A DNA stretch of 64,000 nucleotides from positions 12,885-76,884 of the forward strand of contig DAOSEC010000009.1 in assembly GCA_035362935.1 (NCBI GenBank), in the 5' to 3' direction. The translations under genes were made by a program, and so were the position numbers. Position 1 is the first letter of the stretch, and each line of letters begins with the position of its first letter. Under the pieces are notes generated by a model that had not been told where the DNA came from, did not search any database, and was given only the letters and a program-made list of their open reading frames with translations. Shown piece by piece: positions 49,122-58,139 of the stretch. The DNA is from DAOSEC01 sp035362935. Lineage in GTDB: Bacteria; Bacillota_I; Bacilli_A; ML615J-28; CAG-313.

Positions 49122-49976
49122 ATGAGAATAAAATATTTCGATACAGTAAAACAATTTTTAAATGAGTTTAATGAGATACTTCTTGAAAAAGAAGAAGTGA
49201 ATCAACTCATTTTGTTTAATGCGAACAATATGTTAGTGCAAGAACAAGTAGAAGGTTCTTTTTATGGTGGAGTATGGAATGAAGAAGGTGTTCTAAAGTT
49301 TATTTTTTTACATATGCCACCTTATAATTTGTTGATTTCCTCTATTGGAGAGGTAGATAATCGAGTTACTGAGAGTTTCGCAATGGATATTGCATCAAAT
49401 CATCCTCTCATTCGTGGGATCAATGCGAGAAAGGAAGTAGCGTATGTATTTTCAAATGCTTTTGTTACAATAAGACGATGTAACATTGAAACACATTTTA
49501 CTCTAGACATTATGAAACTAACAAAGACAAACGATTGTAATTTACCAAATGGAATCTTTCGCAAAGCAACAGATCAAGACATTCCACTCATTGTTGAATG
49601 GAATCAAGCCTTTTTTGCTTATATTGGTGAAACCATTGAAGTATTAGAGGATTACATTAAAAAAATTAAAACTCGTGTCAATGAAGGAAAATACTATTTA
49701 TTTGAAACACCAGACAATATTGTTGTATCGATGGCTGCTGCGTCAAGATATTTGACATATGGTGTCGCAATCGGTCCTGTATTTACTCCTGAAATTTATC
49801 GCAATAAAGGATATGGAATGGCTGTTGTGCACCATTTGTGTCAAGCACTGTTACAAGATGGACATCGATATGTTACCCTTTATGTCGATCAAAAAAACCC
49901 AGTATCCAATCATGTTTACTTAAAGATAGGATTTGAAATCGTAGAAGATCAACTAGATATCCGCTTTGTTGAGTAA
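49122..49976 (+). CDS. GNAT family acetyltransferase
   Basis: 284 residues. The C-terminal half is a GNAT fold: VGPVFTPEIYRNKGYGMAVVHHLCQALL-type CoA loop (here AIGPVFTPEIYRNKGYGMA) and YVDQKNPVSNHVYLKIGFEIV. The N-terminal half (1-140) resembles the degenerate GNAT domain common in Firmicutes proteins of this size. Substrate unknown. Co-transcribed with the APH-like kinase, suggesting a shared small-molecule modification role. Confidence 0.8.
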   Translation: MRIKYFDTVKQFLNEFNEILLEKEEVNQLILFNANNMLVQEQVEGSFYGGVWNEEGVLKFIFLHMPPYNLLISSIGEVDNRVTESFAMDIASNHPLIRGINARKEVAYVFSNAFVTIRRCNIETHFTLDIMKLTKTNDCNLPNGIFRKATDQDIPLIVEWNQAFFAYIGETIEVLEDYIKKIKTRVNEGKYYLFETPDNIVVSMAAASRYLTYGVAIGPVFTPEIYRNKGYGMAVVHHLCQALLQDGHRYVTLYVDQKNPVSNHVYLKIGFEIVEDQLDIRFVE

Positions 49977-50005
49977 ACAAACAATAAGGTTTACAAAAAA
50001 CAAAA

Positions 50006-50033
50006 TTGAAAACAAGCAAAGTTATGGTATAAT
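50006..50033 (+). promoter_or_regulatory. Promoter of the yccF-amidase pair
   Basis: TTGAAA at 50006-50011, 16-bp spacer, TATAAT at 50028-50033. Confidence 0.65.
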
Positions 50034-50057
50034 AAAGGATGTTGAAGAGGTGAAAAT

Positions 50058-50414
50058 ATGAAATTACTTATGAATTTACTATGGTTAATCTTCGGTGGAA
50101 TTTTTGTGACCATCGCATGGTTTTTAATAGGTGTATTATTATGCATCACTATCATTGGTATACCATTTGGTAAACAATGTTTTAAGATGGCAGAATTGAC
50201 GTTTGCTCCATTCGGACGAGATGTTCAATCAAGATTTGAAAAATATCCAATTGCGAATGCAATTTGGGCAATTGTAGCTGGGTGGGAAATGGCGCTAGCC
50301 AACATTACCACTGGTCTCATTTTATGTGTAACGATAATTGGAATTCCATTTGGACTCCAATCGTTCAAAATCGCTATCTTATCATTATTCCCATTTGGGG
50401 CAAAAATAAAATAA
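50058..50414 (+). CDS. YccF domain inner-membrane protein
   Basis: 118-residue membrane protein with two copies of the YccF motif: GVLLCITIIGIPFGKQCFKMAELTFAPFG and LILCVTIIGIPFGLQSFKIAILSLFPFG share the pattern LCxTIIGIPFGxQxFK. About three membrane helices. Function of the family is unknown. GAAGAGGTG gives the ribosome site. Thirteen bases before the giant lipoprotein, so likely the same transcript. Confidence 0.9.
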   Translation: MKLLMNLLWLIFGGIFVTIAWFLIGVLLCITIIGIPFGKQCFKMAELTFAPFGRDVQSRFEKYPIANAIWAIVAGWEMALANITTGLILCVTIIGIPFGLQSFKIAILSLFPFGAKIK

Positions 50415-50427
50415 TAAGGAGTTACTC

Positions 50428-53400
50428 ATGTACAAATCACTACGAAAACTAGCTGTTATCATTGTATTTGCGTTAGGAAGCATCTTTTTAATTGGGTGTG
50501 ATACCAAGATTGATCCAAGTGATTGGGGACTTCCGAATACTACAATTGATGTTACCATTGGAGCTACCCATCAAATTAACTTAGGTGCAGATGAAGTTGG
50601 AAACGACGCATTTGCTTATACTTCATTTAATACTAGTATTATTAGTGTTTCTACGACTGGATTAATCGAAGGGTTGGCTTTGGGTCAAACGCAAATCACG
50701 ATTTCGTATAAAGAAGATCCATCGCTTTTTTCAGTTACATTAACAGTTAATATTGTAGCTGCTCAACCGACAAGTGTTGTAGTTACAGGAGATAGTAATC
50801 TACAACTTGGATCATCACTAACACTATCTGCTAGCGTTCTTCCTGTAACAGCTCCACAAACAGTTACTTATAGTAGTTCGGATGAGACGGTTGCTACAGT
50901 TTCTAGTGCTGGGGTTGTAACTCCATTAAAAGAAGGTACTGTTACTATTTATGCACAATCCACGAGTTCAACAATTGTTGGATCGAAACAAATTACAATT
51001 ACTAGACCAATTGCGACGGATGTTATTATCGTTGGTGGAACTGCTGTTACACTAGGATCAACACTTGCTTTATCGGCAAGTGTAACGCCAGAATTTGCTA
51101 ATCAAACCATTACATGGACAAGTTCTAATGAAACCATCGCAACGGTATCATCAACCGGTGTTGTTACACCATTACAAGTAGGTTCGGTTGTCATAAAAGC
51201 AACATCCAATGTTATCACAGTGTTTGATGAAGTTACCATTACAATCACTGCACCATTACCAACTTCTGTTGTAGTAAGTGGTCCATCAGTTGTAGTTGTC
51301 GGTCAAACCATTACATTAACAGCAAACGTGTTATCAAGTTATGCAGATCAAAGCATTACTTGGTCTTCAAATAATACATCAATTGCAACTGTTTCAACCT
51401 TAGGTGTTGTAAGCGGGGTTGTGGTAGGATCTACAACCATTCGTGCGACTGCATCTAATGGTATTTATCAAGATTATACAGTTACAGTGAGTCTTCCTTC
51501 TGCGACATCTGTCGAAGTGGTTGGACCATCTACAATAGCAGTCAATCAAACAGCAACCTATACTGCAAATGTGCTTCCAGCATTAGCAAATCAAGCGGTT
51601 ACTTGGACTTCTAGCGATGAAGCCATCGCAATCATTAATCAAGATGGTGTGGTTACTCCAGTTTTTGAAGGAACTGTAATCATAAAAGCAACCGCTCATA
51701 GTGGTGTTTATAAAGAAATAACAATTACTATCACCGGACCAACAGCAACAAGTATTGAAATTGCAGGAAATTCTAATCTTGAAATGGGAAGTACCCTTTC
51801 ACTTACAAGTTCGGTATTACCAATTGAAGCTCAGCAAACTGTGACTTGGTCATCATCAAATACAAGCATTGCAACTGTCAGCGCAAGCGGTGTTGTGACA
51901 CCTAGAAATGCGGGTGTTGTTGTTATCCGTGCAACTTCCACACAAAACCCAAGTGTGTTTGAAGAAATTACGATAACAATCACAAGACCAGATGCAACTA
52001 GTGTTATGGTGGAGGGATTTAATTTTGTGTTTATTGGTTCTGAAGCAGAATTTACAGCGTTCGTATTTCCTTCCTTAGCAAATCAATCTGTTGTATGGGA
52101 AAGTTCAGATGAAGCGGTTGCAACGGTAAGCAACCAAGGATTGGTCATTGGAATTGCTGCTGGAGATGTTACAATCACTGCAACAGCGGAAAGCGGAGTT
52201 TTTTATGCCTATGAACTATCTGTGAAACCATTGATGAATGAGTTTTATGTTGATCCTAGTTATGCTGGTAGATATGGGGAAACCATATCGCTCGGATTTG
52301 ATCAATATATTTATTTAGGACTAAATGGGTTTGCAACAATCTCAGAAGCAGTCAATGCCATTCCAGCAGATCTTGATTATGCAACGATTGAAGTTGCAGC
52401 AGGAACATATCCACAAAGTTTACTAATCAATAGCAGTAACATTAATATCGTAGGTCCAAACTATGGAGTTGATCCAAGAAACGATGTTCGTGGTCCTGAA
52501 GCGATCATCACTGGTCAAATTGTACTAGGATATGGAACAAGCGATTTAGAAGGAATCACCATTGGCGGGTTTAAGTTTACTGGTCAAGCACAAATCATAC
52601 AAGCAAACAATACTGCAATTGACTTGTTTGACTTTATGTACAATGTCATTGAGGACATCAATTATGTTACTACAACCAATCGAGGATTTATCCAGTTTGT
52701 AGCATCGTCTACATCAAAGGGAGTCAATAACTCTTATTTTGCTTATAACTTATTCCAAAATATTTATAATACAGTAACTTCAAATATATTGGTTCGTCCA
52801 ATCTGGATGGAGTATGCTTCAAATGTATATATTACAGACAACGATTTTGTTCGATTTGAGCGAGATGTTTATCTAAAAGACATCAGTCAAGATGTTACAA
52901 TAACTGATAATCGGTTTGAACAATCAAAATATCGTTTTATTCATATCAATGGATTCTTTGGTGGATTCATTTCAGTCGTCAATAACACAATGGAAACATC
53001 TCTGGATGCGGCTGTTGCAATCTATGGTCGGTTAGAATATGAACCGGGAATGACAATCCAAGTCAATCATAATCACATCACAGATGTGAATCGTGGAGTG
53101 TATGTTGATCCAGAATACTCATTAAATAGCAACTGGGTTGTCAATAAGCCAGTCATTGCTGAAGTGAAATACAATGTGATTATGGTGAACCACGCAACCA
53201 ATTATTGGGGTCAAGGAAGTGATGTGTTCGCTGTTGACTTTACACAAAATTATTGGGGTAGTGTAGTTCCAACAAGCGCGAAGTTTACCAATGTTCCAAC
53301 CGACAATTGGGCAAATTACTATACGAATGTACTTGATGTACCAGCGGCGTATACCATCGATTACCAATATCCTGAGAGTATTACGTTGACAAATCAACCA

Positions 53401-54768
53401 TCTTTGGTTCATATTGGGAATAACTATCAATTAGAAGTCGATTTTGCTCCACTGTCTACAAATGTTTTTGATGTGTTATGGGTTAGTTCAAATCCAAATA
53501 TCGCCACTGTTTCAAAAGATGGTGTGATTGAAGCATATCAAGTTGGGCAAGTCACAATTACTGGTTATGCATGGTTCAATCGTCATGTTAACATTTCATT
53601 TACACTCAATACCAACTACGCACCAGGAATTGCATTTTCGTTCCCAACGATGGATAACTTATTTGTTGTAGGTGATACATTTACATTAAATTCTACTCCA
53701 TATCCAACTATATATAGTCAAGAAACGATTCAATTTGTCTCAAGCAACGAAACGGTTGCGACAGTTGCAAATAATGGACTTGTTACTATGGTTGGAACAG
53801 GGGATGTCACGATCACAGCAAGATTTGCATCCAATCCTAATGTATCTCATAGCATGAGTTTTTACGTCAGCGAGGTGAACAACTTGAACAACTTAATGGA
53901 TAAATTAGCAGCCGTTCAATACGCAAGTGTCGAACCTTACAATTTCACAGTTTGGGGTTCAACAACGTATGCTCATAGCACGATTAAGAGTGTATCAATG
54001 TATTACTTTGGTCCAAATCCAGTCACACAAAGCATTATAAACAAAAGTCCGTATACAAGAACAGAACGCACAATGTCAGCACTCCCTGCCGGTATCACAC
54101 AATACAATCCACAAAATATTCATTGGATTGTTGTTCATGATACAGGTAACTCAACTGCTGGGTCAGGAGCGCTCGCACATTCAAACTATTTACATAATTT
54201 AACAAACAATCCAAATAATACAACAGCAGTATCATGGCATTATACAGTTGATGATGCGGCAATCTATCAACACATTCCAAACAATGAGCGTGCATTCCAT
54301 GCAGGAGATGGATCGACCTTGGTTGGAAACCATTCAACTTACCTTGGTGGAGGAAATACAAATGGTATTGGTATTGAAATGGCTATTGGAAACGGGTATG
54401 ATATTTACCGAGTTTGGCAAAAATCAGCAAAACTTGCTTCAAGACTCGCAGTAGAATATAATCTGCCACTTGCAAACATCAAGTATCACAATGATTTCTC
54501 TGGAAAAGATTGTCCTCAAACATTGCGCAAATCAGGACTAATCTCTCAATTTGAAATCATGAAGGAAATTGAGTATGAAGTTGCGAAAAATCATCCAACT
54601 GCGATCATTACATTCCAATCGCACAACCCAAGATATTTAGATGATACAGGTCGTGTGTTAGAATTACCAATCTTAGGTACAACTGTTTCTTACACGATCA
54701 CTATTTCTGAAAATGGCAATATGGTAAGTAGAACATTCAATACCTATTTACCAGGTAAAACATATTAA
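50428..54768 (+). CDS. Giant lipoprotein: nine Ig-like (BIG_2) domains, beta-helix, N-acetylmuramoyl-L-alanine amidase
   Basis: 1446 residues. Lipoprotein signal with lipobox LIGC (Cys24). Tandem BIG_2-type Ig-like domains start near 35, 115, 197, 279, 360, 441 and 524 (period 80-83; signature TWSSSNxxIATVSxxGVVTP). Then a parallel beta-helix of pectate-lyase type (about 606-975), two more BIG_2 domains (from 982 and 1066) and a PGRP/Amidase_2 domain (about 1228-1400). The amidase shows WIVVHDTG, WHYTVDD, and YHNDFSGKDCP, giving two His and a Cys expected for Zn. It cleaves the MurNAc-L-Ala bond. The Ig array would hold the enzyme far from the membrane. AAGGAG precedes the ATG. Confidence 0.88.
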   Translation: MYKSLRKLAVIIVFALGSIFLIGCDTKIDPSDWGLPNTTIDVTIGATHQINLGADEVGNDAFAYTSFNTSIISVSTTGLIEGLALGQTQITISYKEDPSLFSVTLTVNIVAAQPTSVVVTGDSNLQLGSSLTLSASVLPVTAPQTVTYSSSDETVATVSSAGVVTPLKEGTVTIYAQSTSSTIVGSKQITITRPIATDVIIVGGTAVTLGSTLALSASVTPEFANQTITWTSSNETIATVSSTGVVTPLQVGSVVIKATSNVITVFDEVTITITAPLPTSVVVSGPSVVVVGQTITLTANVLSSYADQSITWSSNNTSIATVSTLGVVSGVVVGSTTIRATASNGIYQDYTVTVSLPSATSVEVVGPSTIAVNQTATYTANVLPALANQAVTWTSSDEAIAIINQDGVVTPVFEGTVIIKATAHSGVYKEITITITGPTATSIEIAGNSNLEMGSTLSLTSSVLPIEAQQTVTWSSSNTSIATVSASGVVTPRNAGVVVIRATSTQNPSVFEEITITITRPDATSVMVEGFNFVFIGSEAEFTAFVFPSLANQSVVWESSDEAVATVSNQGLVIGIAAGDVTITATAESGVFYAYELSVKPLMNEFYVDPSYAGRYGETISLGFDQYIYLGLNGFATISEAVNAIPADLDYATIEVAAGTYPQSLLINSSNINIVGPNYGVDPRNDVRGPEAIITGQIVLGYGTSDLEGITIGGFKFTGQAQIIQANNTAIDLFDFMYNVIEDINYVTTTNRGFIQFVASSTSKGVNNSYFAYNLFQNIYNTVTSNILVRPIWMEYASNVYITDNDFVRFERDVYLKDISQDVTITDNRFEQSKYRFIHINGFFGGFISVVNNTMETSLDAAVAIYGRLEYEPGMTIQVNHNHITDVNRGVYVDPEYSLNSNWVVNKPVIAEVKYNVIMVNHATNYWGQGSDVFAVDFTQNYWGSVVPTSAKFTNVPTDNWANYYTNVLDVPAAYTIDYQYPESITLTNQPSLVHIGNNYQLEVDFAPLSTNVFDVLWVSSNPNIATVSKDGVIEAYQVGQVTITGYAWFNRHVNISFTLNTNYAPGIAFSFPTMDNLFVVGDTFTLNSTPYPTIYSQETIQFVSSNETVATVANNGLVTMVGTGDVTITARFASNPNVSHSMSFYVSEVNNLNNLMDKLAAVQYASVEPYNFTVWGSTTYAHSTIKSVSMYYFGPNPVTQSIINKSPYTRTERTMSALPAGITQYNPQNIHWIVVHDTGNSTAGSGALAHSNYLHNLTNNPNNTTAVSWHYTVDDAAIYQHIPNNERAFHAGDGSTLVGNHSTYLGGGNTNGIGIEMAIGNGYDIYRVWQKSAKLASRLAVEYNLPLANIKYHNDFSGKDCPQTLRKSGLISQFEIMKEIEYEVAKNHPTAIITFQSHNPRYLDDTGRVLELPILGTTVSYTITISENGNMVSRTFNTYLPGKTY

Positions 54769-54775
54769 ATTGAGT

Positions 54776-54806
54776 AAGACACATTAGGTTATTCTAGTGT
54801 GTCTTT
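54776..54806 (+). terminator. Terminator after the amidase lipoprotein gene
   Basis: AAGACACATTAG pairs with CTAGTGTGTCTT (one G-T pair) around a six-base loop, followed by T residues. Confidence 0.88.
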
Positions 54807-54908
54807 TTTATCATTGCATTCGAGTAAAAAAAAATAAAAAGACTTTTAAATTCGTATTCTTTCGTGTATAATATAAATGTTGAAAACGCTTTTTAGAGGA
54901 GGATTATT

Positions 54909-56975
54909 ATGAAAGAATATCAAACGAATGCGTTACGGAACATTGCGGTCTTAGGACATATGGGTAGTGGGAAAACATCTTTAGTGGAATCACTCGCATA
55001 TATTACTAAGGCTATTGAAAAAAAAGGTGAAGTAGAGCGTAAGAATACTGTTTCTGACTACTCGATTGAAGAACAAACCCGCCAAACATCTCTTTCTACA
55101 AGTTTGATCCCCATTGAATGGAATGGTTATAAGTTAAACTTTTTAGATTTGCCAGGATCTGATGAATTTGTTGGTGAATTAAACAATGTATTAGGTGTTG
55201 TTAAAGGCGCTATCATTGTAATTGATGCAACAAAAGGGATTGAAGTTGGAACCGAACGTTTGTGGGACGAAGTGTCTGAACGCGGAATTCCTACAATTTT
55301 GTTCATTAACAAAATGGACAAAGAAAACATTAAATTTGATGAACTGATTGAAAATATTCGTGAACGCTTTGGAAAAAAAGTGGTTCCTTTTGCTTGGCCT
55401 GTTGGGAAAAAAGAAGGATTCGACGGATTTGTGAACGTAGTTGAAATGAAGGCTCGTATATTTGATGGACAAACCTGTGTGGATGCTCCTATTTATGAAG
55501 AACGTCGCGCTAAGGTTGAAGAGTTAAATTTCATGATTAAAGAAAGTGTCGCAGAAACAAGCGAAGAATTACTAGATAAATTTATCATGGGAGAAGAACT
55601 AACGATTGAAGAAATCCGCACAGGACTTCGTACTGGTGTTTTAGCTGGTGATTTATACCCTGTCTTAGTTGGAAGTGTTGTGAAAAACATTGGTGTTCAC
55701 ACTCTTCTTGATATGGTTGTTAATTATATGCCAGAACCTCAAGATTTGAAACCGATGGAAGGTATTGATCCAAAAACAAATCAAACCATTACAAGACATT
55801 CTTCTGATCAAGAACCATTTTCAGCGTATGTGTTTAAAACAATGATTGACTCCTTTGTGGGATCGATTAACTTCTTTAAAATTTACTCTGGAACATTAAA
55901 AGTCGCACAAGAAGTTTATGTACCAAATACCGATACAACTGTTAAAATGGGGACAATCGGCTCTATGATGGGTAAAACACAACTTCCTGTTGAAGTGTTG
56001 CATGCGGGTGACATTGGTGTGGTTGCGAAAATGCCAGAACTTGCAACTGGATATACATTCTGCGATAAGAAAGCTCCAGTCATGTTTGAGAAAGTAACCC
56101 ATCCAACACCTACGATTTATGTTGCAATTCAGCCGAAAAACAAAGCCGATGAAGATAAAATTTCGTCTGCACTTCAAAAATTAAGTCAAGAAGATGAAAC
56201 ATTAGTGATCAAACGAAATCCAGAAACTGCGCAACTTCTTGTTGGTGGTCAAGGGATGACTCACTTAGGCTACATTTTAGAAAAAATGAAGAATATGTTT
56301 AAAGTTGATCTTGATATTACTGATCCTAAGATTGTATATCGTGAAACGATTCGTTCTAAGGGAGAAGCTCAAGGTCGCCATAAGAAACAATCTGGTGGAG
56401 CTGGTCAATTTGGTGATGTTTGGATTCGCTTTGAACCAACTGACAAACCATTTGAATTCGCAGAAGAAGTATTTGGTGGATCTGTTCCGAAAAACTACTT
56501 CCCTGCGGTTGAAAAAGGATTGATTGAAACCATGGAAAAAGGTCCATTGGCAGGGTTTCCAGTAATAGGAATCAAAGCAGTTCTATACGATGGATCATAC
56601 CATGCGGTAGACTCAAATGAGTTGTCATTTAAATTAGCTGCTCGTTTGGCATTTGAAAATGCTGTGAAGAAACTAAGACCTACCATTTTAGAGCCAATCA
56701 TGAAATTAGACATTATCGTGAAAGATGATTTCATTGGTGATGTATTAGGTGATATTAACAAACGCCGTGGTCAAGTTCTAGGTATGGAACCAAAAGGACG
56801 TGGATTACAAATGGTTTCTGTTGAGGCACCAGAAGCCGAAATTATTAAGTACGCAACGGACTTAAGAGCGATGACTCAAGGTAGTGGTAGATTCACACGT
56901 GAATTTGTTCGCTACGCAGAAGTTCCTGAACATTTAATTGAAAAGATTGTTGCTGAATACAAAAAACAACAATAA
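54909..56975 (+). CDS. EF-G paralogue (EF-G2-like GTPase)
   Basis: 688-residue translation factor GTPase with all EF-G domains. G1 GHMGSGKTS (16-24), G3 DLPGSDEF (80-87), G4 NKMD; domain IV includes GRHKKQSGGAGQFGDVWIRFEP. It differs from housekeeping EF-G: the catalytic His of DTPGHVDF is Ser84 here, switch regions are divergent (RKNTVSDYSIEEQTRQTS in place of the usual MDWMEQEQERGITI), and it is not among ribosomal protein or tuf genes. This is the EF-G2 lineage, whose members may have weak or different translocation roles. AGAGGAGG-type ribosome site before the ATG. Confidence 0.85.
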   Translation: MKEYQTNALRNIAVLGHMGSGKTSLVESLAYITKAIEKKGEVERKNTVSDYSIEEQTRQTSLSTSLIPIEWNGYKLNFLDLPGSDEFVGELNNVLGVVKGAIIVIDATKGIEVGTERLWDEVSERGIPTILFINKMDKENIKFDELIENIRERFGKKVVPFAWPVGKKEGFDGFVNVVEMKARIFDGQTCVDAPIYEERRAKVEELNFMIKESVAETSEELLDKFIMGEELTIEEIRTGLRTGVLAGDLYPVLVGSVVKNIGVHTLLDMVVNYMPEPQDLKPMEGIDPKTNQTITRHSSDQEPFSAYVFKTMIDSFVGSINFFKIYSGTLKVAQEVYVPNTDTTVKMGTIGSMMGKTQLPVEVLHAGDIGVVAKMPELATGYTFCDKKAPVMFEKVTHPTPTIYVAIQPKNKADEDKISSALQKLSQEDETLVIKRNPETAQLLVGGQGMTHLGYILEKMKNMFKVDLDITDPKIVYRETIRSKGEAQGRHKKQSGGAGQFGDVWIRFEPTDKPFEFAEEVFGGSVPKNYFPAVEKGLIETMEKGPLAGFPVIGIKAVLYDGSYHAVDSNELSFKLAARLAFENAVKKLRPTILEPIMKLDIIVKDDFIGDVLGDINKRRGQVLGMEPKGRGLQMVSVEAPEAEIIKYATDLRAMTQGSGRFTREFVRYAEVPEHLIEKIVAEYKKQQ

Positions 56976-56981
56976 TCTAAT

Positions 56982-57022
56982 AAAAAACGTGTCCAACCTG
57001 AATTTGGTTTGGACACGTTTCT
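56982..57022 (+). terminator. Terminator after the EF-G paralogue
   Basis: Fourteen-base stem from AAACGTGTCCAA (56985 on) to TTGGACACGTTT (ending 57020) with one bulge, then T-rich sequence. Confidence 0.88.
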
Positions 57023-57040
57023 TAATAGGAGGATAAACAT

Positions 57041-57973
57041 ATGACTATTTTTATTGAACCAAAAAAGATACGCTATCATAATTATGACAAAGTGGTGGAG
57101 ATGTTTCCTGATATTACGTTTGTGAGTGAAGAAATTAATTCCTATCAAGCGGATGTCATAATGGTATATCCTGAATTTTGTACGAAAGAAAACTTAAGCA
57201 AGTACCCTAATTTAGAATGGATTCATCTCTTAACAGCTGGGTATGAAACCTTAGATATGGATGCTGTTAGAGAAAAAGGAGTCACACTAACCAACTCCAA
57301 AGGTGTCTTTAGTACTACGATGGCAGAAGATGTCATTTCAAAAATGTTGATGATTAATCGCAACATCAAACTGTATTTAGAGAATATGAAACAACACATT
57401 TGGTATACACCTAGAACAGAACTAGAACTAATTGGATCAACTGCTGGTATCATTGGCGCAGGTTCGATTGGAGTTGAGGTTGCGAAACGATTGAAAGCAT
57501 TTGATATGAATGTGATTGGTTACAAACGAACACAATCTACGCTACCTTATTTTGACCATATTTACGTTGGAGTGGATGGGTTAAAAAAAGTCATAGAACA
57601 AAGTGATTATATTATCGTTGCGATTCCTTTAAGCAAAACTACTTACCACTTGTTTGATGCGGAAAAATTCTCATGGATGAAACCAAGTAGTGTATTTATC
57701 AATATGGCTAGAGGAAATATAGTGGATCAAGATGCATTGATTGAGGCTTTAAAGAATAAGAAAATCCGAGCTGCAGCACTTGATGTGACAAGTCCTGAAC
57801 CTCTTCCATATGAAAGTGAGTTATGGGACTTGGAAAATGTGTTTATAACACCACATTGTTCGGTTGTGAGTCCAATGCTTTATACAAGAATGACGAATCT
57901 TGTAATAGAAAACATCAAACGGTATCAAAATAAATTACCACTGGATAATATAGTTACAAATAAAAGCCAATGA
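57041..57973 (+). CDS. D-isomer-specific 2-hydroxyacid dehydrogenase
   Basis: NAD(P)-linked reductase interconverting 2-keto acids and D-2-hydroxy acids. The Rossmann motif is GIIGAGSIGVEVAKRL; catalytic Arg lies in FINMARGNIVD, Glu in LDVTSPEPLP, and His in FITPHCSVVS. 310 residues, typical. The TPHCS ending and WIHLLTAGYE resemble the GhrA/hydroxypyruvate reductase group; the substrate may be glyoxylate or hydroxypyruvate. AGGAGG before the ATG. Lies behind the EF-G terminator. Confidence 0.88.
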   Translation: MTIFIEPKKIRYHNYDKVVEMFPDITFVSEEINSYQADVIMVYPEFCTKENLSKYPNLEWIHLLTAGYETLDMDAVREKGVTLTNSKGVFSTTMAEDVISKMLMINRNIKLYLENMKQHIWYTPRTELELIGSTAGIIGAGSIGVEVAKRLKAFDMNVIGYKRTQSTLPYFDHIYVGVDGLKKVIEQSDYIIVAIPLSKTTYHLFDAEKFSWMKPSSVFINMARGNIVDQDALIEALKNKKIRAAALDVTSPEPLPYESELWDLENVFITPHCSVVSPMLYTRMTNLVIENIKRYQNKLPLDNIVTNKSQ

Positions 57974-58001
57974 TTTGTTTTGTTTCATTTAGTTAAGTTG
58001 T

Positions 58002-58090
58002 AATTAACATAGTTCACAATTGTTCTAACAATAGAAACGGAATATTTTAAGATTTAGCCTATGTTTTAAAGAATAGTTAAGGAATAACTA
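58002..58090. promoter_or_regulatory. Two related inverted repeats before the XRE gene
   Basis: GTTAA-N6-TTAAC lies at 58002-58017, and TAGTTA-AGGAA-TAACTA at 58074-58090. The second abuts the -35 box. Both share the AGTTAA/TTAACT core and may bind the XRE protein itself. The rest of the 166-base gap is A/T-rich without other signals. Confidence 0.5.
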
Positions 58091-58091
58091 A

Positions 58092-58119
58092 TTGACTTGC
58101 TTCATAGAAATGCTATAAT
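58092..58119 (+). promoter_or_regulatory. Promoter of the XRE gene
   Basis: TTGACT at 58092-58097, 16-bp spacer, TATAAT at 58114-58119. Confidence 0.7.
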
Positions 58120-58139
58120 TGTATTAAAGAGGTGGATTT

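Noticed and set aside
54909..56975. Calling this gene the housekeeping fusA
   Set aside because: The catalytic His is Ser, switch I is divergent, and no str-operon genes flank it.
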